A DNA stretch of 64,000 bases from DATKPE01 sp033854175 (GTDB lineage Bacteria; Bacteroidota; Ignavibacteria; UBA10030; SZUA-254), in the NCBI GenBank assembly GCA_033854175.1, contig JAWOKN010000010.1:1-64000 (forward strand), in the 5' to 3' direction. This document shows positions 1 through 8,288 of this stretch, in pieces; within the stretch, counting starts at the first letter, position 1, and each line of letters starts with the position of its first letter. Under the pieces are notes generated by a model. The model was not told the DNA's origin and did not search any database. It saw only the letters and a program-made list of their open reading frames with translations. The position numbers and the translations under genes were made by a program.

Positions 1-1
1 G

Positions 2-3000
2 ACAGACCTCCATGCCACAAGTCCGTGGATTGACGGGAAGGCGACACCCGTGGCTTCGGTCGTCGACGATATCGACGGCCAGGCCCGGAATGCCTCCACG
101 CCGGATATCGGCGCCGATGAATTCACCCCTGCTGCCGGATCGACAACGCCACTTGCCGGAACATATACGATTGGAACGGGGGGGACCTATGCGACGTTCA
201 GAGCCGCTGTAAGCGATCTCCTTCTTAAGGGGGTGTCGGCTCCGGTTACGTTTAATGTGATGAAAAAAACTTACAACGAACATATCGTCCTGACACCCAT
301 TCCGGGATCGAACAGCACGAACACCGTGACATTCCAGTCCGTCACCGGGATCGCTGCCGACGTTACACTCTATTATCTGACGGCCGCTTCAGCCGACAGC
401 AACTATGTCGTCAAACTGAACGGTGCGGAGAACCTGCGGTTCCATAAGATGATTCTGCAGGCAAATAATAACGCCGGAGCCGGGTATTGCACGGTCTTTA
501 ACCTGACCGGCGGCTGGGATAACCTCACCATCGACAGTGCGGTCATCGGCGGGTCGTCCGGTACAACCGGTACGAATCAGGCGCTGATTACGACGACGAC
601 CGTTTCGGTGGCCACAGCCTGCTCGATCTATGGAAACACCTTTACCAACGGCGGTTACGGCGTCGACTTTTCGGGGAACGGTACCACCTATATGTCGGGA
701 ATTCAGATATATCAGAACACGTTGAGCGGTCTTTATAATGGCCTCGAACTCAGCTACATGGATTCACCGTTGATCGACCAGAATACGTTCACCGGAACGG
801 TCGGAACAGCCATCGAGCTGGATTATTCCCGCAACGGGATACAAGTCACGAAGAACAAAATCACGATGCCCGGCGGTACAGGAATGCTCATGTATAGCTC
901 CACAGGAGGAGCCGGGACGCTCGGGAATCCACCCAGAGCCCTCATCGCCAACAATTTCATCGCCTCAGCCGGTAACGCGACGGGTTTCAACATTTATAAC
1001 TCCGCGAATTTTGACATCTTCTACAATTCTGTCAATATCAACGGCGGCTCGAGCTCGACCTATGGCTTGTACCAGTCCGCCGGAGGCGGCAATAGTGTGA
1101 ACATCGAGAATAATATCTTCGCCAATTCGGGGGGCGGATATGCATACGATATCAATACGCCCGCCAATATCGGCACCTCCGATCATAATGATCTGTATAC
1201 GCCCGGAAACTATATCGCGGCCTGGGGGACTACCTCGTACATAACCCTGGCGGCACTGCAGGCGGCCACGTCGCAGGACGCCAATTCAATCCCCTATAAT
1301 CCGATGTTCGTCTCGGCCACGGACCTGCATGCGACGAGCCCGTGGATCAACGGCGAGGCAGCACCCGTGGCGACGGTGTCGGACGATATCGACGGCCAGC
1401 CCCGCGACCCGTCCACTCCGGATATCGGGGCCGATGAATTTAACCCGGCCCCCGGCACAACACCCCCGCTCTCCGGGGTCTATACGATCGGACAAGGGGG
1501 AACCTATCCGACGTTCAGGGCGGCGGTCAGCGACCTCCTCCTGAAAGGCGTGTCGGCACCCGTGACCTTTAACGTCCTCAACGGCACCTATAATGAACAT
1601 ATCGCGATGACCCCCATCCCGGGATCGGATAGTAACAATGTTGTGACGTTTCAGGCCGGCAGCGGAAATCCGGCCAGTGTGACCCTCTATTACCTTACCG
1701 CCGCGTCAGCCGACAGCAATTATGTCGTGAAGCTGAACGGAACGGAGAATCTGAGGTTCCGCAAGATGATGCTCCAGGCGAATAATAACTCCGGCGCGAG
1801 CTATTGCACGGTGTTCAACCTGAACGGGGGATGGGATAACCTGACCATCGACAGTACGCTGATCACCGGGGCGGCAAATACCACAAATACGAACCAGGCC
1901 CTGATCATCACGACAACCAATTCTGTCGCGACGAAATGTACCATCTCATCGAACGTATTTGCGAACGGCGGATATGGTGTGTACCTGGTCGGCGTTAACT
2001 CTGTCCCCTATATGTCGGGATTGCAGATCACACAGAACGCCTTCAACGGTTTTTATAACGGTATCTACCTCAATTACCAGAATTCTCCGGTGATGGACCA
2101 GAACGTTCTGGCGGGAATCACCTACACGGGCACCGAAATCGACAATTCCGTAAATGCGGTCCAGCTTACCAGAAGCAGATACACCATGACCTCATCGGGC
2201 TATGGCGTCTACTTCTATAACGTCGACGGGGGCACTGGCACCCTCGGAAATCCGGCCAGGGGCCTGATCGCCGATAACATGCTCGTCTCGACAGGCACGA
2301 ACCATGGAATATTCCTCCAGTCATGTGCCAATATTGATATCTACTACAACAGCATCAACATTGTCGGAGCATCCAACGGGACCTATGCGTTGTATGAGAA
2401 TGGCGCCGCGAATACACACGTGAATATCGAAAATAATATTTTTGCAAGTCCCGGCGGCGGCTATGCCTATTATGTCAACTCGCCTGCCAGCGTGGATAAT
2501 TCGGATTATAACGATTACTATACGACGGGGGCTACACTGGCCTATTGGAACGGTGCACAGGCGGCCCTGTCGAACCTCCAGGGGGCGAATTCCAAGGATG
2601 CGCATTCCCTTTCCGTCAATCCGGCATTTTTCTCGCCGACGAATCTGTACACCATATCACCCGATCTGGACAGCATGGCCACGCCCGTGGCAACCGTGAC
2701 CACCGATATCGACGGGAAACCCCGGGATGCCAACAAGCCCGATATCGGCGCGGCGGAGTTTTCCCAGGTCACGACCTTCACTCAGGCGATCGCCAACTAC
2801 TGGAATCTCATATCCCTCCCCGTGACGGTAGCCGATGCCAGCATCCGCACCCTCTACCCGGGCGCCAATACCAAGGCGTATGAATACGGGTCGGGCGGCT
2901 ATGTCGTCAAGGATACGGTCCGGAATAAATATGGCTACTGGATCAGATACTCAATAAACGTGAATAACCAGATTGTCGGCAACCTCCGGATCAGGGATAC

Positions 3001-3940
3001 GATCGGCGTCTCAACCGGCTGGAACCTCATCGGATCAATCTCCTACCCGGTCGCGGTGAGCAAGATGGTTCAGTCTCCACTGGGGATCATCAATAATACG
3101 ATATTCAGATACGATCCTTCGGCAGGCTACCGCGTCGCGGATACGATCAAGAGCGGATACGGCTTTTGGGTGAGGACGGCCGCCCCGGGATCGCTCATCC
3201 TCGATGTCGCACAAACAACGATCCCTCCGGCCGCCACTGAGAAAAAGAGCGAACCGGTCGATCTGAATCAGCTGAATGTTCTCATGATTCATCAGCCGTC
3301 TGGAAATGCATCAAAATCCGGAGTGACCGCAAACCTCTATTTCAGCGGCAATGCGGAGATCGGCACATCGATCGATCAGTTCGATCTGCCGCCGGTTCCG
3401 CCTTCACCCGGTTTTGACCTCCGGTACGGCACAAACCGCTACGTCGAGTTCTTCGATGGCTCGTCTGAACGTGAAATGCCCATCCTCCTCCAGGGTCTTG
3501 CGGGTTCAGTCAGACTCTCATGGAATCTGAAGGAAACATCATTCGGTAAATATTCCATTGTCGAAAGAACCAGCGGCAGGGTGAGCGCCGAATATCCTCT
3601 CACGGTCACGGGTTCTGTCACCATTCAGCCTTCGAGCGAGAAGACGTATGCCCTGAAGGCGGTCGAATTGCCGGCGTCGTTCACGTTGTACCAGAATTAC
3701 CCGAATCCGTTTAATCCAACGACACGCATCGCCTTTACTCTTCCCCAGGCATCACGGGTGAGTCTGAGGATCTTTAATGTCCTCGGTCAGGAAGTGAGCG
3801 CGCCGATCGCGCGCCAGATGATGGATCGTGGTCTCCATACCGTGGATGTTGACGCGCATGGATGGGGCAGCGGTGTCTATTTCTACCAGCTGACCGCCGG
3901 AACCTTTACCGATGTCAAGAGGATGGTGCTTCTGAAGTAG
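2..3940 (+). CDS. T9SS-secreted tandem beta-helix repeat protein, 5' end outside window
   Basis: The frame is open from the left edge, and residues before the first ATG match the end of the internal repeat, so the gene starts upstream; about 1312 residues are visible. Two full copies of a roughly 439-residue module begin near nt 149 and 1466. Each opens with a YTIG-x-GGTY motif, continues through Asn/Gly-rich right-handed beta-helix-like sequence and ends in PDIGADEF or PDIGAAEF; the tail of an earlier copy precedes them. From about nt 2790 come two GWNLI...GYW-type segments, then a C-terminal T9SS sorting domain with NYPNPFNPTT near nt 3700 and a final KRMVLLK. Such proteins are exported by Sec, cross the outer membrane by T9SS and end up at the cell surface or outside. 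The function of the repeat is unknown; adhesion or glycan binding is only a guess. Confidence 0.85.
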   Translation, partial: TDLHATSPWIDGKATPVASVVDDIDGQARNASTPDIGADEFTPAAGSTTPLAGTYTIGTGGTYATFRAAVSDLLLKGVSAPVTFNVMKKTYNEHIVLTPIPGSNSTNTVTFQSVTGIAADVTLYYLTAASADSNYVVKLNGAENLRFHKMILQANNNAGAGYCTVFNLTGGWDNLTIDSAVIGGSSGTTGTNQALITTTTVSVATACSIYGNTFTNGGYGVDFSGNGTTYMSGIQIYQNTLSGLYNGLELSYMDSPLIDQNTFTGTVGTAIELDYSRNGIQVTKNKITMPGGTGMLMYSSTGGAGTLGNPPRALIANNFIASAGNATGFNIYNSANFDIFYNSVNINGGSSSTYGLYQSAGGGNSVNIENNIFANSGGGYAYDINTPANIGTSDHNDLYTPGNYIAAWGTTSYITLAALQAATSQDANSIPYNPMFVSATDLHATSPWINGEAAPVATVSDDIDGQPRDPSTPDIGADEFNPAPGTTPPLSGVYTIGQGGTYPTFRAAVSDLLLKGVSAPVTFNVLNGTYNEHIAMTPIPGSDSNNVVTFQAGSGNPASVTLYYLTAASADSNYVVKLNGTENLRFRKMMLQANNNSGASYCTVFNLNGGWDNLTIDSTLITGAANTTNTNQALIITTTNSVATKCTISSNVFANGGYGVYLVGVNSVPYMSGLQITQNAFNGFYNGIYLNYQNSPVMDQNVLAGITYTGTEIDNSVNAVQLTRSRYTMTSSGYGVYFYNVDGGTGTLGNPARGLIADNMLVSTGTNHGIFLQSCANIDIYYNSINIVGASNGTYALYENGAANTHVNIENNIFASPGGGYAYYVNSPASVDNSDYNDYYTTGATLAYWNGAQAALSNLQGANSKDAHSLSVNPAFFSPTNLYTISPDLDSMATPVATVTTDIDGKPRDANKPDIGAAEFSQVTTFTQAIANYWNLISLPVTVADASIRTLYPGANTKAYEYGSGGYVVKDTVRNKYGYWIRYSINVNNQIVGNLRIRDTIGVSTGWNLIGSISYPVAVSKMVQSPLGIINNTIFRYDPSAGYRVADTIKSGYGFWVRTAAPGSLILDVAQTTIPPAATEKKSEPVDLNQLNVLMIHQPSGNASKSGVTANLYFSGNAEIGTSIDQFDLPPVPPSPGFDLRYGTNRYVEFFDGSSEREMPILLQGLAGSVRLSWNLKETSFGKYSIVERTSGRVSAEYPLTVTGSVTIQPSSEKTYALKAVELPASFTLYQNYPNPFNPTTRIAFTLPQASRVSLRIFNVLGQEVSAPIARQMMDRGLHTVDVDAHGWGSGVYFYQLTAGTFTDVKRMVLLK

Positions 3941-3961
3941 TACGGTCCCTCGTTCAAAATG

Positions 3962-3994
3962 CAAAGCCTCCGGTTTCATCACCCGGAGGCTTTG
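3962..3994. terminator. Hairpin terminator shared by convergent genes
   Basis: A perfect 12-bp inverted repeat (CAAAGCCTCCGG / CCGGAGGCTTTG) with a 9-nt loop lies between the stop codons of the two convergent secreted-protein genes. No long T run follows on the plus strand; a short T-rich stretch follows on the minus strand. Its position suggests a bidirectional terminator. Confidence 0.75.
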
Positions 3995-4021
3995 TCGTTC
4001 ATGACGGATTGTCCAGCGGAA

Positions 4022-7000
4022 CTACCGGAGGAGGACCATTTTGCGAGTCTTTGTCATCTCTCCCCCGGAAGGTGACGTTACGATAATTTTGTAGATGTAA
4101 ATACCGCTTGGATAGCTCTCACCGTTCCACTGGACCTCATACTCTCCTGCATCCTCCCGCCTGTCGACCAGCACGCCGAGCGCCTGCCCGAGCATGGTGT
4201 AAAGAATGATCTTGACATGCGCCGGTGATGCGATCCCGTACCTGATGGTCGTCGAGGGATTGAAGGGATTCGGATAGTTCTGGCCGAGTTCGAACGCTGC
4301 GGGTTTCCCCTGGCCGAAGCCCGGCACGTACTCGAGGATTAACCGGTCTGCCTCGCCTGCGATAACAATATCGGATTGCCCCATCGGATAGACATTGCCT
4401 GAGGCGTCCCTGAGCCGTAAGCTCCCCTGAAATGCGGATTGGATGCTGGTGTGAACAGTCACCGGAAATCGTACACCCCGGAGAAGAATCGGTATCTCCT
4501 GCCGGTAACCGTCCCGGAGAGACAACAGTTCCAGGTTCCGCTGTGAACCGAACCGGATGTCAAACGCACCTTCCGGGGGAAGGGGCGGCAACTCATAGCG
4601 CTCCATGTCGGCGTTGCCGCCGGTGAGATATAACCGTTGTGACCTTTGCTCACCATCCGTCAGGGTGATTGACGTGAAGGCCGGATTTTCATATCCCTTC
4701 TGTACCGCCGGTTGATCGGCCGATACGGTGAGAATCAGCTGGCCGTCGGATTTTACCTTGACCCAGTACCCCTGCTTCGGCACGAGACTGTCGCTGGTAT
4801 AATAGGCCCCCCGGTATCCGTAGAAAGGGGAGGAGATGATGCCGGCCGGGATTGCCGATATCGCGCCCGCAGGGACGGTTTTTGAGGGACCTCCGATGAT
4901 GTTCCATCCTGCCTTTACCGCGAGTGTCTCACTTCGAACGGTGTCACCAGGGTACGAAAAGCTGTACGGCTGGCTGAACTTCAGCCAGAATCCTTCCCCG
5001 GCATTCAATGAGTCAACCGGTATGTACCCGCCGCCGTAGATGAATGCCGAGGAGACTGCTGTCGGAAAGAGCGATGTCTTCACGGGATTGAACGGGGAGA
5101 GATCAAGCGAGAGGAGGTTCCACCCGATCAGGACATCCGACGTCGCGTCGATGGTGAAATTGCCGTCGCTGAGGTCGGAGACACCTCCGATTGTCGGATC
5201 ACTCACCCGGATGAGCCCCGCACTTGTCACGGTGTCGGGGACGGTCCAGTTGTATGACTGGACCGTCGGTGCCAGGCTGTCCGCTATCAGGTGCCATGAT
5301 GTTCCGTTATCGAGCGAGTACTCGATCCGGACCAGGTTCAGAAACTTCGACGTCCATGCGAGCTGAACAAACTGATTCTCCACGAATATCTCGCCCCCGT
5401 TCGGCGAGACCACGGTCACCCGCGGGATACGGACGAGCTTCCGCTCGTAAACACCGCTGCCGAACGTTGCGGCCCGCAGCGACTGGTCCGCGGGAGAGAT
5501 GCTCAGATCCAGTACCATGGCAGGGTTCATCCCGGCGTTGAATTGCTCCCAGGTCGTGCCGTAATCGGAGGAGTGATAAACACCGAGATCCGTCCCGGCA
5601 TAGAGGTTGCCGGGATCGGCCGGATCAACGGCGATCGATTGATGGGGGACGTCAACGCCGGACGAAATGTCCGACCAGCTCTGCCCCAGGTTCGTTGTCC
5701 GGAAAATATGAGGGGATCCGTACCCTGAAAATGTGACATAGGCCGTCATGCTGTTTGTCGGGTCGAATGCAATATCGGTCGGGTAACGGGATGGCAGTGA
5801 GTCGGTCACGTTGGTCCAGTTGCTTCCGCCGTTGGTCGAGGCCCAGATCTGAAAAACCGGCGATGATGAGACCGACGACCCGGTGCCGGCCATGAGGGTG
5901 TCGGAACTCCCGTAGGAGACGCCGATGCAGGAGATTTTCGTCCCGTTCAGATCCGCGCCGTTGTTCGTCGCAAACCAGTTCAGCCCGCCGTTCGTGCTTT
6001 TGTAGATGTTTTTCGTGCCCGCATACAGGATGCCCGGATTGGAATGCGCGAGGACGAACGGGGCGATGAAATTCGCATTGTCCGGCCCGCCGGGGAGATT
6101 GTTGGTGATGGAGAAAAATGAGCTCCCCCCGTTGGTCGACTTTGAGAGGCTGAGATATACATACTCGTCATACATGATGCTGTTGTTCGTGGGATCAATG
6201 GCGTTCCATCCCCCGTCACCCACGTCGATTTTACGCCATGCCGTGCTCCCCTGGTACTTGATGACACCGTTGTCCTGCAATCCACCCACCGCGATCGTCG
6301 AATCGCTCTCGGAACTGATGAAACCGCTGTAAAACTGGGTCGTCACCAGCCCGCCGTTGATCCCGAAAAAGATGTCGCCTCCGGTGAGCGTCTTGAAGAC
6401 ACCGCCATCGGTCGCGACGTACATGGTCCTGGTCCGCAGGGGATTGAAGACAATGGCATGCTGGTCCGCATGCACGTAGATTGACGTCCCTTCCGCCCCT
6501 CCCGGCACGGGTGTCCCCATGTTGAATCCGGTCCAGTCGGATATCTGCGTGAGAGTTGTCCCCCCGTCCACCGAAAGATAGACGTCAAGCCCGGCACAGA
6601 AGACGGAATCCGCATTCAGGGGATTGACAGCCACAACGTTGTCGTACCATCCCTGACTGGATACGTAATTGGTGCCGTTCTTCAATCCCCACGTCGATCC
6701 CCGGTCGGTCGAAACGTACAGGCCGATCATCCCGCCGTTGTTCGGGTCTCCGTTGCTGATTCCGGCGTAGATCACCGCCGGCGCTGATGGGGAGATCGCA
6801 AGGGCGGTGCGCCCGAAATTCGATGTCGGTAATCCTGCGCTCAGCTGAACCCACGTCGTGCCGGAGTTGGTGGTTTTGTAGATCCCCGGATTCACCGTCG
6901 AATTGAGGTTCCCGTGGGATGCGTAGAGTGTGCTGGTGTCGTCCGGACTCATGACAATATCCATCGCCATCAGCACGGTCGAAGACTGCCCCCAGTTCAC

Positions 7001-7717
7001 ACCTGCATCGGTGGATTTGTAAACTCCCTCGGTCGTCGCAGCGTAAAGGGTGCTTGTGTTGATTGGGTTGATGATGATTTTCTGGACACCGGTCACCTGC
7101 GGAATGGTCCACGCGAGATTTGTCTGACCCCAGGTCGCGCCTCCATCGGTGGAACGCAGGATGCCTATGCCGTAGGAGGACCGGGCGCCGGGCGTGCCGA
7201 CAAGTCCGAAATGGTAAAAACTTAATTCACCCGTTCCGATGTACATGAGATTGGGATTGGAAGGGTTGATCGCAATTGTACTGACGCTCAATGCCGGATA
7301 CCCGGTGTTCACAAACGTCCAGCCTGTCGTGCCAACCCCGCCCGTCGTCGATTTCCACAGACCACCGCTTGCCGCACCCGCCCAGATGGTGTTGGTGTCA
7401 CCGGGATCGATGGCCAGCGCCAGGATCCTTCCGCCGATGTTGTTCGGACCGAGCGACGTCCACTGGGATGCCCCCGCGAGGCCGGAGGCGGAAAACCGTT
7501 CCTTGCGGATGTTCTGTTTCGATGCCACGAGCGCCTTCTGAAATGCACCCGCCGGTATGTAGCCGAACGGTAATGCCCGCTGGGAATACCACCAGTCGAA
7601 CATCTCCATCGCGTGATCTTCCTTCTCGTTTTCGATGAGGTTGACCGGTGCACGGTGAAATACCACAAGCAGACCGAGGAAGAACGTAATAAATGAAAAA
7701 ACGACTTTTTTCGTCAT
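4022..7717 (-). CDS. T9SS-secreted BNR/sortilin-like repeat protein
   Basis: A 1231-residue protein with a hydrophobic N-terminal signal segment (residues 2-20). It then carries about ten Asp-box (BNR) motifs of the S-T-D/N-x-G-x-x-W type, such as STDGGATW and STNGGSNW, which form a beta-propeller like those of sialidases and sortilin/VPS10. Around residues 762-856 is a domain opening with SPNGGE, similar to Ser/Thr-rich anchored surface proteins. From about residue 867 it carries the same kind of C-terminal cassette as its convergent neighbour, ending in a T9SS sorting domain (NYPNPFNPSTT, final KMVLLR). Asp-boxes are structural, so catalytic activity cannot be claimed. A near-consensus promoter lies just upstream, so it is probably transcribed alone. 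Confidence 0.85.
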   Translation of the reverse strand: MTKKVVFSFITFFLGLLVVFHRAPVNLIENEKEDHAMEMFDWWYSQRALPFGYIPAGAFQKALVASKQNIRKERFSASGLAGASQWTSLGPNNIGGRILALAIDPGDTNTIWAGAASGGLWKSTTGGVGTTGWTFVNTGYPALSVSTIAINPSNPNLMYIGTGELSFYHFGLVGTPGARSSYGIGILRSTDGGATWGQTNLAWTIPQVTGVQKIIINPINTSTLYAATTEGVYKSTDAGVNWGQSSTVLMAMDIVMSPDDTSTLYASHGNLNSTVNPGIYKTTNSGTTWVQLSAGLPTSNFGRTALAISPSAPAVIYAGISNGDPNNGGMIGLYVSTDRGSTWGLKNGTNYVSSQGWYDNVVAVNPLNADSVFCAGLDVYLSVDGGTTLTQISDWTGFNMGTPVPGGAEGTSIYVHADQHAIVFNPLRTRTMYVATDGGVFKTLTGGDIFFGINGGLVTTQFYSGFISSESDSTIAVGGLQDNGVIKYQGSTAWRKIDVGDGGWNAIDPTNNSIMYDEYVYLSLSKSTNGGSSFFSITNNLPGGPDNANFIAPFVLAHSNPGILYAGTKNIYKSTNGGLNWFATNNGADLNGTKISCIGVSYGSSDTLMAGTGSSVSSSPVFQIWASTNGGSNWTNVTDSLPSRYPTDIAFDPTNSMTAYVTFSGYGSPHIFRTTNLGQSWSDISSGVDVPHQSIAVDPADPGNLYAGTDLGVYHSSDYGTTWEQFNAGMNPAMVLDLSISPADQSLRAATFGSGVYERKLVRIPRVTVVSPNGGEIFVENQFVQLAWTSKFLNLVRIEYSLDNGTSWHLIADSLAPTVQSYNWTVPDTVTSAGLIRVSDPTIGGVSDLSDGNFTIDATSDVLIGWNLLSLDLSPFNPVKTSLFPTAVSSAFIYGGGYIPVDSLNAGEGFWLKFSQPYSFSYPGDTVRSETLAVKAGWNIIGGPSKTVPAGAISAIPAGIISSPFYGYRGAYYTSDSLVPKQGYWVKVKSDGQLILTVSADQPAVQKGYENPAFTSITLTDGEQRSQRLYLTGGNADMERYELPPLPPEGAFDIRFGSQRNLELLSLRDGYRQEIPILLRGVRFPVTVHTSIQSAFQGSLRLRDASGNVYPMGQSDIVIAGEADRLILEYVPGFGQGKPAAFELGQNYPNPFNPSTTIRYGIASPAHVKIILYTMLGQALGVLVDRREDAGEYEVQWNGESYPSGIYIYKIIVTSPSGGEMTKTRKMVLLR

Positions 7718-7739
7718 GATGACCGGATGATGTTAAAAT

Positions 7740-7768
7740 AATATATTTTTTCTTTGCGCAAATGTCAA
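7740..7768 (-). promoter_or_regulatory. Sigma70-type promoter for the BNR repeat gene
   Basis: On the minus strand, TTGACA (7768-7763) and TATATT (7745-7740) are separated by exactly 17 nt, about 25 nt upstream of the start codon at 7717. This is one of the two best promoter matches in the window. Confidence 0.7.
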
Positions 7769-7893
7769 TCGGTTTGGCCTGAAATACGCGCTTTCATACC
7801 CGGGGCGTCCCCCGGCCACCCGGCGGCTTCCACCCCCTCCGTCTGATGATTCGTCGAGCGAAGAGTACTTCCCGAGTGCGGACGCCGGTCTTC

Positions 7894-7920
7894 TTGCAAA
7901 TTTGATGCGGTTTTTATAAA
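7894..7920 (+). promoter_or_regulatory. Possible promoter for clpS-alaS
   Basis: TTGCAA (7894-7899) and TATAAA (7915-7920) are separated by 15 nt, shorter than ideal, and lie 20 nt before the predicted TTG start of clpS. The spacing makes this a weak call. Confidence 0.35.
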
Positions 7921-7939
7921 TTTTTCAGGAGAAGGGATA

Positions 7940-8239
7940 TTGTCACCCAGTATGACGACCGAAAACCCATCATTTGAACAGGAGGAGCTCCTGGAGGAAG
8001 AGACGCTTATCCAGGAACCCGCGAAGGTTATCCTTTTTAATGATGAAGTCCATACCTTTGACGAGGTCATCGGCCAGATTATCAAGGCAACCGGCTGCGA
8101 TGAGATGAAAGCCGAAGCCCTGACCTGGGAAGTCCATAACACCGGTAAAGCCATGGTCTATGTCGGGCCGATCACAAAGTGCGTGGAGGTAAGCCACGTT
8201 CTGGAAGAAATCGAACTGCTCACGCAAATTGAAGTTTAA
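7940..8239 (+). CDS. clpS: ClpS-family Clp protease adaptor
   Basis: A 99-residue protein. ClpS docks on the ClpA/ClpC chaperone and delivers N-degron substrates to ClpP. The core shows the family pattern: KVILFNDEVHTFDEV (the ND-x-x-x-T substrate pocket), then EVHNTGKAMVYVG, which matches the VH-x-x-G region of ClpS. An acidic 25-residue N-terminal extension precedes it. A TTG start is chosen because AGGAG lies 8 nt upstream (7927-7931); the ATG at 7952 would be 20 nt from it. alaS follows after 49 nt, so the two may be cotranscribed. It is a divergent family member, since the C-terminal part is less typical. Confidence 0.75.
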   Translation: MSPSMTTENPSFEQEELLEEETLIQEPAKVILFNDEVHTFDEVIGQIIKATGCDEMKAEALTWEVHNTGKAMVYVGPITKCVEVSHVLEEIELLTQIEV

Positions 8240-8252
8240 CCATTTCCACAAC

Positions 8253-8274
8253 GGCCGGATGTGCTGTTCCGGCC
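8253..8274 (+). other. Intercistronic GC-rich hairpin between clpS and alaS
   Basis: GGCCGGA (8253-8259) pairs perfectly with TCCGGCC (8268-8274) across an 8-nt loop. There is no T tract, so this is more likely an RNA-stability or attenuation element than a full terminator. Confidence 0.4.
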
Positions 8275-8288
8275 ATTCCCGGTAACCT

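Noticed and set aside
7800..7815. CCGGGG/CCCCGG hairpin in the 7718-7939 gap
   Set aside because: It is short and GC-only, with no T tract or nearby gene end; it cannot be told from chance in GC-rich sequence.
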